NCBI GenBank assembly: GCA_905182405.1
Contig: CAJJBQ010000002.1
Location: 620,001-684,000, forward strand
Direction of reading: 5' to 3'
Source: Akkermansiaceae bacterium
GTDB taxonomy: Bacteria > Verrucomicrobiota > Verrucomicrobiia > Verrucomicrobiales > Akkermansiaceae
DNA length: 64,000 nt
In this document: positions 40,418 to 49,909 of the stretch, piece by piece
How the letters are laid out: every line of letters starts with the position of its first letter
How positions within the stretch are numbered: the first letter of the stretch is position 1
The notes under the pieces: model-generated
Databases searched by the model: none
The model's input: the letters and a program-made list of their open reading frames with translations, nothing else
Told to the model about the DNA's origin: nothing
Position numbers and translations under genes: made by a program

Positions 40418-41854
40418 ATGGCGGAAGGAAAGAAGAAAGGGAACCCACTCATCAATGGGATCATTGGGTTGATTTTTCTCGGGGGCTCGATTGGGGCGAT
40501 TTGGAAAAATGAGCATCGCTTTGACTACTATCAGGCGGCGAAGGCGACCGAGCCTGCAGAAGCCGTCGGCGACCTGACCGCCGATCAGTTATTTTCCCAC
40601 ACGGGGAGCATGGATCAAGACCTCACCATGGAAGGGAACTATGTCCAGTCCTTTCAAGGGTTTCTTGAAGTCTCCCGCTCGGCGGAGATCTACGCCTGGG
40701 ATCGCGACCAAGATGATGATGGCGTTACCTGGAGCAAGGAATGGATGTCCTCCCTCGAGAACAACAGTCGAAATAGTGATTTCAAAAAGCTCCTGACATC
40801 CACCAAGATTCGCCCAAAAACTTATCAAGTCGCCGAGCTGAAAATCGCCCCCAAGCAGATTCAATTTGTCGATGAGAAGGCAGAGATTCCTCCCTCCAGT
40901 CTCCAGCTCTCGAAAAAGGGCACGGACCAGAAACTGGTGGCGACGCAAGGAACGTATTTCTACCTGTTTAAGGGCGGAGAAAATGAACTCGGCGACGAAC
41001 GTCTGTCCTACCGCGGCCTCCCGGTTCCGGAGACTGCGACCTACTTTGGAAAATGGGGCGAGGGCATCGCGGTGGCCCATCAGGCCAAGAAGAAATCAGG
41101 CTTGATCTCCGGCATGATCAGAGACAGAGGCATCCTTCATCACCTCGTGGCGGGAGAGCGGGAAACCGCTCTTGATTCGATCAAAGCGCATTTGGCACGC
41201 CTAAAGAACATTGTTCGTATCGCCGGCATCGCAGGCGCCACGCTTGGGAGCGGAATCTTTTTCTTCAACCTAACCCGCGTCCTCATTTTCATCCCTTTGA
41301 TCGGCCCTTTTGTCAATCGACTCTCCGGCTGGCTTGGAATGCTCCTCGGCTTCCTCCTGGGCCTCATTACCCTGGTGATCGCTTTCCTGACCAGCCAACC
41401 GCTGATCCTCGCGCTCTTTATTCTCGCCCTTGGAGCCGGGCTATTTTCCCTGTGGAAAAATGCCAAGCGGAAGCGCGCACATGTTCAAACGCAGCTCTTC
41501 AAAACCCTGGGCCATTTTCCTTCACAAAACGAACTGGGGGAACTGGAATTTATGAAACTCTGGCAGCTGGTAGCCGGGGATAGTGAGATCACCGCGTCCG
41601 AACAAAAAATGCTCAATAAGTGGACCAAGCGCCATCGCTGGAGCTCGGCAAAAGTCGTCGAACTGACTCAACGGGCCCGGGAGGAACTCTCCAAGACGAG
41701 CAAGCGGGAGAACCTGGAATCGCTCATTCAATTCTCACTTGCTGATGGTCGTATCGACCGGGCCGAGATGAAGAGCCTTGAACATGGGGCCAAGAAGATT
41801 GGGGTTCGGGGGCCGGAGCTATCAACGATGATCCTCCAGCTCCAAAGAGACTGA
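40418..41854 (+). CDS. TMEM43-like membrane protein fused to a TerB-like domain
   Basis: 478 residues. Residues 13-29 form one span, and 45-260 resemble TMEM43/LUMA proteins (MEGNYVQSFQGFLEVSRSAE; IYAWDRDQDDDGVTW; VPETATYFGKWGEGIAVAHQ). A cluster of membrane spans covers about 265-350 (NIVRIAGIAGATLGSGIFFF; WLGMLLGFLLGLITLVIAFL). The last ~110 residues form a helical TerB-like domain (GDSEITASEQKMLNKWTKRH; SLADGRIDRAEMKSLEHGAK), with two acidic DG/GD metal-binding-type loops. Bacterial TMEM43 proteins are poorly characterised. Fusion to TerB, a domain of membrane-stress and metal-response systems, is notable. ATG 40418 is a good start. It is intact within a region of decay. Confidence 0.8.
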   Translation: MAEGKKKGNPLINGIIGLIFLGGSIGAIWKNEHRFDYYQAAKATEPAEAVGDLTADQLFSHTGSMDQDLTMEGNYVQSFQGFLEVSRSAEIYAWDRDQDDDGVTWSKEWMSSLENNSRNSDFKKLLTSTKIRPKTYQVAELKIAPKQIQFVDEKAEIPPSSLQLSKKGTDQKLVATQGTYFYLFKGGENELGDERLSYRGLPVPETATYFGKWGEGIAVAHQAKKKSGLISGMIRDRGILHHLVAGERETALDSIKAHLARLKNIVRIAGIAGATLGSGIFFFNLTRVLIFIPLIGPFVNRLSGWLGMLLGFLLGLITLVIAFLTSQPLILALFILALGAGLFSLWKNAKRKRAHVQTQLFKTLGHFPSQNELGELEFMKLWQLVAGDSEITASEQKMLNKWTKRHRWSSAKVVELTQRAREELSKTSKRENLESLIQFSLADGRIDRAEMKSLEHGAKKIGVRGPELSTMILQLQRD

Positions 41855-41967
41855 TAAGATCCAGAGACCGTAGAGAAAATCGTCTTAGTCTGTAGATGAA
41901 AAACTGCGGAAGAACGGGCGCAACCGAGGTTGGAAATCTCGGCTACTTTGATTTGGCCTCACGCTGG

Positions 41968-42605
41968 TCACCTCAGTTTAATTATATCGGCGGGGTTACG
42001 GAATTTTACGGCGGGGGGACGAAATTCTCCTTCGCGGAGTTTCTTTAGGAATTCAGCGGGGTATTCTTCGATGAATTCGCTTTCGCCGGAGAGGACCTCG
42101 AGGAAGCCGGGAATGCCACCGCAGTCTTCGGGTGGGCAGAGGCCTTCGCCGGCGTGCATCATGGGAGTGAGACCGAGAGAAGTTTCTTCCTGCCCTGCTC
42201 CAACGAGGTTCTCGAAGGTGAGGAGGTGCTCCCAATCATCACTGAAGTCATAGACGTAGTGGAAGTTTGGTTCACTCCCAAGAATGGCATCGCGATTCGA
42301 TTCCCGACGCCGCAGAAGTCATTCTCCCTGACCTCCTTAACGGGGTTACTCGAAAAGGTGGCTTCAACTTTTCCCTGGGAACGGAATTCAAATTGATGCT
42401 GGTGGCGGTCCTCCCATCCCATGGAATCCTGAATGGCACAGTGAAGATCAAAAAATGACGCATCGCCGGGAAGACTGAATCTTGGCCACAGCAGCGGACC
42501 GCTCCCGCAAAGTTCGACTTTAAAAATCATCCGCGCGGGACTTTTCAATGGTTCATATTGTGACTCGCTACTCTCTTCGTCCTCGTCGAGCAATTCATCG
42601 AGCAC
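41968..42605 (-). pseudogene. Plasmid pRiA4b ORF-3-like protein, frameshifted
   Basis: The N-terminal half in one frame (FKVELCGSGPLLWPRFSLPG; FDLHCAIQDSMGWEDRHQHQ) and the C-terminal half in another (NFHYVYDFSDDWEHLL; GLCPPEDCGGIPGFLEVL) together match the pRiA4b ORF-3 family. The switch lies between about 42275 and 42330, and the gene ends at TGA 41968-41970. These proteins have no proven function but are frequent on plasmids and in accessory regions. The acidic start (LDELLDEDEESSESQ) is unusual. Confidence 0.82.
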
Positions 42606-42674
42606 TCCGCCGGCGATTGTAAATGTTCAAAAGACCGTATAGGTGATGGCAGGGTGCCTATGATTGCTGAATGA

Positions 42675-42750
42675 GCTATTAGGAATTTGCTTTTAGCGGG
42701 AGGGCCTTGAAGGGTCCTTTGGACCGGAGCGGAGGGGGCGAAAGGGGGGG
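42675..42750 (-). repeat. Dispersed IS-end repeat, inverted copy
   Basis: On the plus strand it reads GCTATTAGGAATTTGCTTTT then GGACCGGAGCGGAGGGGGCG, the reverse complement of the copies at 39569-39647 and 54963-55037. It abuts the HAD remnant directly, and its frame is fused to it. Confidence 0.75.
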
Positions 42751-42754
42751 TAAT

Positions 42755-43149
42755 ATGCGCCTATCGACGCAGCACGAATATCTCTTCGATGGCATTACTG
42801 AGTTGCTGGCACGACCGTTTCGTGCAGCAGTGGCCACGGGCAAGAGTCAACGGGGAGCAGACAGGGCTGTACATCAACACGGCCTGGTAGACCGTTTTGA
42901 AATCGTACTGGGCGGCAACTCCTTACCGCGCCCCAAACCAAATCCCGATCTTTTATATGCCATCATGGAGGCCACTGGAACCAAAGACCTCGTCATGGTG
43001 GGAGACACCACCTACGACCTGGAAATGGCTCATTCTGCCAAGGTGAAAGCCATGGTGTGAGTTGGGGCCACCACTCCGTCGAACGACTGAAACAATGGGC
43101 GCCGGTGGTCCATACCGTTGAAGAACTGGGTCGCAGCCTTGGGGTGTAA
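42755..43149 (+). pseudogene. HAD-superfamily phosphatase remnant (Gph-like), truncated and frameshifted
   Basis: The frame reads FRAAVATGKSQRGADRAVHQ, DRFEIVLGGNSLPRPKPNPD and KDLVMVGDTTYDLEMAHSAK, covering HAD motifs II, III and IV (ATGK, K in PKPNPD, GDTTYD). The N-terminal motif I (DxDGT) is missing where the IS-end repeat begins. A one-base shift near 43050 is needed to reach the proper C-terminus (GVSWGHHSVERLKQW; VVHTVEELGRSLGV) ending at TAA 43147-43149. It resembles phosphoglycolate-phosphatase-like hydrolases and cannot be active. Confidence 0.82.
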
Positions 43150-43184
43150 ACCAAGGGTGTAAAACAAGGGTGACCGACTCTCCC

Positions 43185-44483
43185 CTACTTCGCGGCGGCT
43201 GACCGTTGCGCGCACAGCCACTGAAACAGCAGCGTACAACACAGCCCCAGCGCAGCAAAACCAGCCAAGACACCAAAAAAATACTGATGGCCCAGTGCGC
43301 CCGGGTAGGTGTCGGTCAGATAGCCATTGATGGGTCCCATGAAAATGTCCGGTGTATACCCGACCACACTCACCAAGCCCACGGTAGTCCCAGTCAACGC
43401 CGCAGGGACCCCAGCATCATCAAAGATGGCAAAGTAGATTCCCCGCAATCCAAAGACAGCAGCACTGATGGTGATCACCATCATGAACAACATCCAAGGT
43501 GCCGTCGGATCGAACAAGCCAAAGGCGACGAACCCATCACCCAAAAGGACCAAAAGAAAGCAAGCCACGATGCTGCGGGGGCCGCCAAACTTATCCGCGA
43601 TAAGCCCTGCACCCAGTGCTGCAAATGGACGCACCCAGAAAGCGACCGCACTCACCTTTGCTGACCGGACATCGTCGAACGCGAATGCATCACGAGCGAA
43701 TAGACCCAGATCGTCCATACCCTTGTACCCGGTGTAGGCGGTCACCACGATCATCCCTTGAAGCCACACCGCAGGATTCTTGAGCACTGTCTTGATGCTC
43801 GACAACGAAAGTCCTCCGTTGTCGCCACTTAATTCAGGCTGCTCGCTCTCGCTAGGTACGCAGACCCAGACCACTCCGGCCGCGAAAACCGTCATCCCGG
43901 TAAAGATCCAGATGACCTGTTTAAGGGCCTCAGTACGCTGTTCAAGCGAGGCAGACGCCGCATCCTCTGGCATAAGGGCACCAAAAACCGCCACGGTACC
44001 GGATGCGAGCAAGGCCGCAAGCAATCCACGACCACCATCCAAGATACCAAAGGCCTTGCCCTGATCTTCAGACCCACCCCAAACACGGGTGGCACGAATC
44101 ATTGCAGCCCAGAAGAAAAGAATCGTCGTCAGTCCCCAAAAAGCAAAGAGGAGCTTGAGACCACCCAAGCTCGGCATGGTCGCGTAATAGATGCCACCGA
44201 GAGCCGAGATCACGAGCGCTGAGGCCATCATTGTTCGGGCAGCGAATCGGTCTGCCAGGGCGCCACCGGGAAAGTAGGCCAGCATCGCAACAACACCGTA
44301 GACCGAAAACGCTGTACCCAGTTGCAAGTTGGTGATATCAAAGACATCGAGCAGTGTGGGGCGAAAAATCCGGGCCACCAGAAATGGCAATCCGAAGATG
44401 GCCTCTCCTGCCATCACGAGCGCGAACATGGTGAGGAATCGGGTTGTGTTCGTACTTCGCTGTCTGGTATGTGGTCGATTCAT
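43185..44483 (-). CDS. MFS transporter
   Basis: 432 residues from ATG 44483 (MNRPHTRQRSTNTTRFLTMF). A GTG start at 44549 would add 22 polar residues and is less likely. About 12 membrane spans are visible, with the family motif A between spans 2 and 3 (GGALADRFAARTMMASALV) and its half-repeat counterpart in the second half (GLIADKFGGPRSIVACFLLV). The central loop is short. The overall form resembles sugar-phosphate or organic-acid MFS permeases, but the substrate is not predictable. It is transcribed away from the tRNA-Ser/fabD side with no operon partner. Confidence 0.9.
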   Translation of the reverse strand: MNRPHTRQRSTNTTRFLTMFALVMAGEAIFGLPFLVARIFRPTLLDVFDITNLQLGTAFSVYGVVAMLAYFPGGALADRFAARTMMASALVISALGGIYYATMPSLGGLKLLFAFWGLTTILFFWAAMIRATRVWGGSEDQGKAFGILDGGRGLLAALLASGTVAVFGALMPEDAASASLEQRTEALKQVIWIFTGMTVFAAGVVWVCVPSESEQPELSGDNGGLSLSSIKTVLKNPAVWLQGMIVVTAYTGYKGMDDLGLFARDAFAFDDVRSAKVSAVAFWVRPFAALGAGLIADKFGGPRSIVACFLLVLLGDGFVAFGLFDPTAPWMLFMMVITISAAVFGLRGIYFAIFDDAGVPAALTGTTVGLVSVVGYTPDIFMGPINGYLTDTYPGALGHQYFFGVLAGFAALGLCCTLLFQWLCAQRSAAAK

Positions 44484-44751
44484 AGTAAAGTAGAGATACC
44501 ACAGGCGAAGACACAGCGATGCGGCACACTTGAAGGACCCACTGCGCACTGGCAGTGGCCAGAGTCCTTATCAATTTGCCATGAACTATCCAAGGCCTGA
44601 ACCTAGCATTCAAAGTGGTCCAGAAATGGTGACCTGATCAATCACGAAAGCTCATGAAACCTCTTCAAACCTTACCTTAAGGTGTATCACTCACCCTATT
44701 TGGGAAACTTGAAAAAACGACAACTAGCTGCACAACAGAGAGTTAAAAACA

Positions 44752-44839
44752 TGGCAGAGGGGGTGGGATTCGAACCCACGGTAGCTTTCACTACGTCGGT
44801 TTTCAAGACCGGTGCATTCGACCACTCTGCCACCCCTCC
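44752..44839 (-). tRNA. tRNA-Ser (anticodon UGA)
   Basis: The minus strand folds as a class II tRNA. The acceptor GGAGGGG pairs with CCCCTCT, discriminator G and encoded CCA follow. The anticodon loop is CTTGAAA (anticodon TGA), there is a long variable arm, and the T loop is GGTTCGAATCC. The length is 88 nt including CCA. Confidence 0.95.
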
Positions 44840-44955
44840 GCGATTGGATTAATCTTTCTTAACTCTCATAGTTTGGCAAGAAAAGATGCGCTACTTTTTC
44901 GAGAAAAAGGTGAGACTTGCCCACACCGGCCTCTCCCGCTTATCTCGATTCGACT

Positions 44956-45888
44956 ATGAGCAAAGCAGTTCTCTTATTTTCCGGACAAGGTGCCCAAAAA
45001 GTAGGCATGGGTCGCGACCTTGTCGAAGCCTACCCAACCGCCCTGTCTCTCTTTGAAAAAGCTGACGAGGTTCTAGCACGTCCTCTCACCCAAATTATGT
45101 TTGAGGGACCCAGTGAAGATCTGACCCGGACGGTTAATTGCCAACCTGCTCTCTTTCTTCACGGCTTAAGCCTTTTAGCGGTTCTTCAGGAAAAGGTCCC
45201 CTCCTTGGAACCCGCCGCCGCCGCCGGGCTCTCACTCGGTGAAATGACTGCTCATGCCGCTGCTGGATCATTCGCATTCGAGGACGGACTTCGCTTGGTC
45301 GCACGACGCGGAGAACTCATGGATGAAGCATGCTCTGCCACCTCCGGCACAATGGCGGCCATGATTGGAGGCTCCGAAGAAGACGTTCGCCGACTTGCCT
45401 CGGATTGCGATGTCGATGTCGCCAATCTCAACTGCCCAGGCCAACTTGTCCTTTCTGGAAAAGTCGACGGCATCGAAAAAGCAGTCTCGCTCGCTAAAGA
45501 ATACGGACTGCGTATGGGCAAGAAGCTCAGCGTCGCCGGTGCCTACCACTCCCGCCTCATGTCTGGAGCGCAAGAAAAGCTCGCAAACGCGCTCGTAAAA
45601 GCCGAGATCGGCACCCCATCGATCCCCGTCATTTCAAACTTTCTCGCGGAAGCTGCACAAGGGCCTGATGCCATCCGAGCCTCCCTCACCCAGCAAGTAA
45701 CAGGATCGGTGCGTTGGATCGAATCGATGCAACTGCTTCGTAGCCAAGGTCATGATCTCTTCATTGAACTCGGCCCAGGTAAAGTTCTTGCGGGCTTGAT
45801 GGCACGTATCGACAAAGAGGCGAAAATCATCTCGATCGATGATGCCTCCAGTCTGGAAGTCGCCGTTGAGGAACTTCACAACTTCTAA
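44956..45888 (+). CDS. fabD: Malonyl CoA-acyl carrier protein transacylase
   Basis: 310 residues from ATG 44956 (MSKAVLLFSGQGAQKVGMGR). An in-frame start at 44917 is possible but adds a non-conserved leader. The enzyme loads malonate from CoA onto ACP for fatty-acid synthesis in the cytoplasm. Visible features are the oxyanion-site GQGAQ, the nucleophile in GLSLGE (S93) with the downstream ARRGELMDEAC arginine region, and the catalytic His in GAYHSRLM (H198). The C-terminal ELGPGKVLAGLM motif is also present. The length is standard (about 310). It stands alone between tRNA-Ser and tRNA-Asp rather than in a fab cluster. Confidence 0.96.
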   Translation: MSKAVLLFSGQGAQKVGMGRDLVEAYPTALSLFEKADEVLARPLTQIMFEGPSEDLTRTVNCQPALFLHGLSLLAVLQEKVPSLEPAAAAGLSLGEMTAHAAAGSFAFEDGLRLVARRGELMDEACSATSGTMAAMIGGSEEDVRRLASDCDVDVANLNCPGQLVLSGKVDGIEKAVSLAKEYGLRMGKKLSVAGAYHSRLMSGAQEKLANALVKAEIGTPSIPVISNFLAEAAQGPDAIRASLTQQVTGSVRWIESMQLLRSQGHDLFIELGPGKVLAGLMARIDKEAKIISIDDASSLEVAVEELHNF

Positions 45889-45982
45889 ATCGAGGGCTCT
45901 TAAAAAAAGTGTCAACAGAGGCAAAATAAGTATTGCCCAAATCCGGCGATCGCCATAGCTTCCGGCCGTCCTAACCAGATGC

Positions 45983-46059
<77 letters not shown>

Positions 46060-46063
46060 TTCT

Positions 46064-46089
46064 AACCCTTGTTTCACAAGGGTTTTTTT
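46064..46089 (+). terminator. Rho-independent terminator after tRNA-Asp
   Basis: The hairpin AACCCTTG-TTTCA-CAAGGGTT is followed by a run of T, five bases after the tRNA CCA end. Confidence 0.85.
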
Positions 46090-46627
46090 GTGCCCTACTC
46101 AAAATTCAACCTTAGCAAGAAAAGATCACTTGCTGTGAAAATCTCATTCACTAGGGTCCCTATCTTACTCGAAACCGGGACCCATTATTATCTCCCCCAT
46201 GCTTCCTGTCTAACAGTTGATGCTGAGCTTGAGCTTCCAAAGTCTATCGTTCACCCCAAGGCACTCGTCACTCTAACCTCAGACCCTGATTGCCGATTTC
46301 GTTATAAAAGAGTAGGGCTGGAAGTTTCATCCCATTCCAATGCGCCATCCACTGCGCGCTTGCTCCTGTTCTGCTCAACGTCGCACACATTGGAAAACCT
46401 CTGTTCCGGTGCCCACCACTGTCTTATTAAAGATTGCTATTCATGTGATTTTTAAAGATTCATTGTAGGAAATTCAGCCCCATATGCAGATTCCGAATGA
46501 AAGTCAGGACAGCATTACGGCAAATATCGTTTCACGGTGCTGGAAGAAACTTTCAATCCGGAAGCAATTTCTTCTCCCAAAATTTTCGTCATTTCCCTCT
46601 CCCCTATTTCCCTTCATTCTCACCCCC
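46090..46627. other. Intergenic region, one doubtful small frame
   Basis: About 540 bp between the tRNA-Asp terminator and the peptidase. A 128-codon frame (46069-46455) exists but starts inside the terminator hairpin, has no ribosome-binding site and shows no recognisable motif. I regard it as non-coding or a worn fragment. The sequence just before 46628 should hold the peptidase promoter. Confidence 0.4.
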
Positions 46628-48109
46628 ATGCGATTCTTAGTTGCCACCTTATTCCTGTCTCTCTCGATTCTTCACGCCAATGAAATCCCCAAGAAGGAAG
46701 CGGAAAAGAAAGAGGAAGCTAAAAAAGTCATCCAGGAAGACAGCGTCACCATCGATGGAAAAAAGATCGATTACCGCACCACCGCTTCCACGCTTCAGCT
46801 AAAAACGGACGACAGCAAGGACCGCGCCTCCATCTTCCACGTCGCCTATGAGCGACTTGGGATCAAAGATCGCGTCAAGCGCCCCGTCGTCTTTGCCTTC
46901 AATGGCGGCCCCGGTTCATCGGCCGTCTGGCTTCACCTCGGCGCTCTTGGGCCAAAAATCGTTCCCACTTCCGAGGACGGCACTAAAACCCTTCCCCCAC
47001 CTCAGGCGGTGATCCCAAATGTGAACTCGATCCTCGATGTTGCCGATCTCGTGTTTATCGACCCTGTTTCCACCGGCTACTCCCGTCCTGCGGGCGATGC
47101 GAAAGCAAATCAGTTTCATGGCGTCGACGAAGACATTGAATCTGTCGGCGACTTCATCCGCCGTTGGACCACTGAGAACGACCGGTGGGCTTCACCCAAA
47201 TTTCTCCTTGGCGAAAGTTACGGGGGCATCCGGGCAGCGGGCCTCTCGAATCACCTCCAAGAAAAGTATGGCATGTCCCTCAATGGCGTCGTCCTTCTCT
47301 CCCCGCTCATTGATTACCGCACCCTGCGGAGCGCACAAGGCGATGACCTTTCCTATTCCATCTTCCTTCCGGGGATGACCGCGACCTCCCACTACCACAA
47401 GAAGATCACGGGAGATCGAGATACCCTCGTCGAGGAAGCCTATGACTACGCCTTCGGTCCTTATGCCACTGCCCTCATCAAGGGAGCTGCCATTTCCGCT
47501 GAGGAAAAAAGCGCCGTCGCCAAGAAACTCTCCGCCTTCACCGGCCTGCCACCCTCTCTTTTCGAGGATACGAACCTCCGCCTGAGCAGCTCTCGTTTCC
47601 GCAAAGAACTCCTCAGAGAAGAAGGAAAAGTGATCGGCCGCTTCGACGCCCGCACCGCCTGGCCTCTCGTCAACAAAAGCGAAGACTATGCTGCTTACGA
47701 CCCCTCCTATTCGGTGGTCTATGGCGCTTTCGCGACTGGGATGAATGACTACCTCAGCCGCACTCTCAACTGGGAAGGTCACCATCCCTACAATATCCTG
47801 TCCCGTTCCGTCCAACCGTGGAACTGGGGACCTAGAAACACCATCACCAACATGTCCCGTCACGTGGAGAATGCTCTGCGTAGCAACCCTGATCTCCGCT
47901 TCCTCGTGATGAGCGGTTACACCGATCTCGCCACGCCGGCCGCCAACATGCAGCACAGTATTAGCCATCTCTTTGGCATTCCCAACGATCGCCGAAAGGC
48001 TATCGAATTCACGTTCTATGAAGCCGGTCATATGTTTTATCTCAACCAACCTGATCTAAAAAAGATGCGCACAGACCTTGTCAAATTCATCACCCCGGAT
48101 CTCCAATAA
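46628..48109 (+). CDS. Exported S10 family serine carboxypeptidase-like protein
   Basis: 493 residues from ATG 46628, giving a signal peptide (MRFLVATLFLSLSILHANE). The longer frame from 46484 lacks one. The alpha/beta-hydrolase features of peptidase family S10 are clear: FNGGPGSSAVWLHLGALGP, DPVSTGYSRPAGDA, nucleophile GESYGG (S197), acid SGYTDLATP (D433) and His EAGHMFYLN (H468). Bacterial S10 proteins release C-terminal residues from peptides in the periplasm. A charged segment (KKEAEKKEEAKKV) links the signal peptide to the domain. Downstream, a DUF4870 gene starts after 35 bp. Confidence 0.94.
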   Translation: MRFLVATLFLSLSILHANEIPKKEAEKKEEAKKVIQEDSVTIDGKKIDYRTTASTLQLKTDDSKDRASIFHVAYERLGIKDRVKRPVVFAFNGGPGSSAVWLHLGALGPKIVPTSEDGTKTLPPPQAVIPNVNSILDVADLVFIDPVSTGYSRPAGDAKANQFHGVDEDIESVGDFIRRWTTENDRWASPKFLLGESYGGIRAAGLSNHLQEKYGMSLNGVVLLSPLIDYRTLRSAQGDDLSYSIFLPGMTATSHYHKKITGDRDTLVEEAYDYAFGPYATALIKGAAISAEEKSAVAKKLSAFTGLPPSLFEDTNLRLSSSRFRKELLREEGKVIGRFDARTAWPLVNKSEDYAAYDPSYSVVYGAFATGMNDYLSRTLNWEGHHPYNILSRSVQPWNWGPRNTITNMSRHVENALRSNPDLRFLVMSGYTDLATPAANMQHSISHLFGIPNDRRKAIEFTFYEAGHMFYLNQPDLKKMRTDLVKFITPDLQ

Positions 48110-48144
48110 ACCAACTTTCCATCCCCTACCCCGCCCCAAATCGC

Positions 48145-48495
48145 GTGCCAAAAAACGAGCGCGACCTTGCGATGTGGTGCCACCTCATTCCCCTCATCTC
48201 CGGACTGTTAGGGCTTGGCATACTTGGCTTTATCGGCCCACTCGTCATCATGAATTCCGGAAGCCAAACTTCAACTTTCGTAAATCATCACGCGACGGAC
48301 TCGCTCAACTTCCAGCTCTCGATGCTGATCTACTCGGCGCTAATCTTCATCTTAGGGCTGATCACATGCGGCCTCGGAATCCTACTTTATATCCCCCTGC
48401 TCGTCATCGGTCTGGTTTTTGAAACCATCGCCACGATTGCTGCGAAAAAAGGTAAGACCTATCTCTACCCAATCACCATTCGTTTCGTGAAGTAG
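48145..48495 (+). CDS. DUF4870 domain membrane protein
   Basis: 116 residues from GTG 48145. The pattern RDLAMWCHLIPLISGLLG, then NHHATDSLNFQLSMLIYSAL, then LLYIPLLVIGLVFETIATIA and the closing YLYPITIRFVK is the DUF4870 signature with three membrane spans. The function is unknown; related small proteins include Tic20-like members. It may be cotranscribed with the S10 peptidase. Confidence 0.88.
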   Translation: MPKNERDLAMWCHLIPLISGLLGLGILGFIGPLVIMNSGSQTSTFVNHHATDSLNFQLSMLIYSALIFILGLITCGLGILLYIPLLVIGLVFETIATIAAKKGKTYLYPITIRFVK

Positions 48496-48530
48496 TGCCC
48501 TTTTCCGCCAAACTCTTTCCATTAAAAGAG

Positions 48531-48605
48531 TGGCAGTCCCACAAGGACTTGAACCTTGAATGACTGAATCAAAATCAGCTGTGTTACCGATTACACCATG
48601 GGACT
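48531..48605 (-). tRNA. tRNA-Gln (anticodon UUG)
   Basis: The minus strand acceptor AGTCCCA pairs with TGGGACT, followed by discriminator G and encoded CCA. The anticodon loop is ATTTTGATT (TTG), the T loop AGGTTCAAGTCCT. The length is 75 nt including CCA. Confidence 0.95.
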
Positions 48606-48792
48606 TACTCGGTAGCCGCGCTTACTCGCCTACGAGGAACGGTTAATAGCTGGTCACACGCTTTGCAATACCGAAATATCCTCAATTTAATTTTTTTTCA
48701 TTCTACCGTGGTGATCATCGCCATCGCCTCCCTTTTTCCCCTCCGGTTCCCCCTTGACCTTCTTAAGGGAAACCCAGACCTTCACGCCGCCC

Positions 48793-49869
48793 ATGGATTA
48801 CGCCACTCTCATTGAAAAACGCACCACCCGCCTCGCTGAAATCGAGGAAATGATGAGCGTTCCCGATTTCTTCAATGATCAGAGCACCTCAACCGCCATC
48901 ATGCGGGAACATCGCAGCCTCAAGCGCCTCCTCGAGGGCTGGGAGAAACTCCAGCTCGTCAAAAGCGACATTGAAGGCAACGAGGAGCTTGCTAAAGGAG
49001 ACGACGCAGATTTCGCAGCGATGGCCGAGGCTGAACTTCCCCCGCTCCGGGCTCAGCAGGAAAAACTCGAAGACCTCGTCCAATATTCCCTCCTCCCTCG
49101 TAATGCGACCGAAGACCGAGACGCCCTCCTCGAAATCCGAGCCGGCGCCGGTGGCGATGAAGCCTCCCTTTTCGCAGGCGAATTGATGAAGCTTTATCAA
49201 CGCTACGCTGATAACCGCGGCTGGAAATGCGAGCACCTCGAAAGCAGCCCATCCGATGTCGGCGGCTTCAAGGAAGTTATCATGAAGATTTCCGGAGAAG
49301 AAGTGTTCCGCTACCTCAAATACGAAAGTGGCGTTCACCGTGTCCAGCGGGTCCCCGCTACCGAAACCCAAGGCCGCATCCACACCTCCACCGTGACGGT
49401 GGCAGTACTGCCTGAAGCCGAGGAAGTCGATGTCCAGCTCCGGCCCGAAGATCTTCACATCCAGGCCACCCGTTCCGGCGGCTCCGGCGGACAGCACGTC
49501 AACACGACAGACTCCGCAGTGCAAATTACTCACTTACCCTCCGGCCTTCAGGTCAAGTGTCAGGACGGACGCTCCCAGACCCAGAACAAGGCGCTAGGCC
49601 TCGAAATTCTCCGTGCCAAACTCTTCGAAGTTGCCGAGCGCGAAGCTCACGATAGCTACTCCGCCCAGCGAAAGTCCCTCATCGGCTCTGGAGATCGCTC
49701 CGAAAAGATCCGCACCTTTAACTTTCCACAGTCTCGTGTAACCGATCATCGCATCAACCACACCTCACATAACATTGAGGGAATCCTAAACGGTGATATC
49801 AACGAGTTCACCGAGCATCTCCAGAAAGCGGAGATGGAGCAGCGCCTTGCCGAAGAAGAGTTGGCCTAG
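48793..49869 (+). CDS. prfA: Peptide chain release factor 1
   Basis: 358 residues from ATG 48793; the in-frame TTG at 48754 adds a non-conserved leader. It recognises UAA and UAG in the ribosomal A site. The GGQ hydrolysis motif lies at 232-234 (SGGSGGQHVNTTDSAVQITH) and the stop-codon tripeptide PAT is present in VQRVPATETQGRIHTS, which distinguishes RF1 from RF2. Downstream domains (RSQTQNKALGLEILRAKL; RTFNFPQSRVTDHRINHTSH) are complete. The prmC gene, whose product methylates the GGQ glutamine, follows after 40 bp: a widespread functional pairing. Confidence 0.97.
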   Translation: MDYATLIEKRTTRLAEIEEMMSVPDFFNDQSTSTAIMREHRSLKRLLEGWEKLQLVKSDIEGNEELAKGDDADFAAMAEAELPPLRAQQEKLEDLVQYSLLPRNATEDRDALLEIRAGAGGDEASLFAGELMKLYQRYADNRGWKCEHLESSPSDVGGFKEVIMKISGEEVFRYLKYESGVHRVQRVPATETQGRIHTSTVTVAVLPEAEEVDVQLRPEDLHIQATRSGGSGGQHVNTTDSAVQITHLPSGLQVKCQDGRSQTQNKALGLEILRAKLFEVAEREAHDSYSAQRKSLIGSGDRSEKIRTFNFPQSRVTDHRINHTSHNIEGILNGDINEFTEHLQKAEMEQRLAEEELA

Positions 49870-49909
49870 CTTCCAGGCCATTATTCACAAATTATTCACA
49901 GACAACTGA

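Noticed and set aside
46069..46455. A 128-codon open frame after tRNA-Asp
   Set aside because: It starts inside the tRNA terminator hairpin, has no ribosome-binding site and no recognisable domain.
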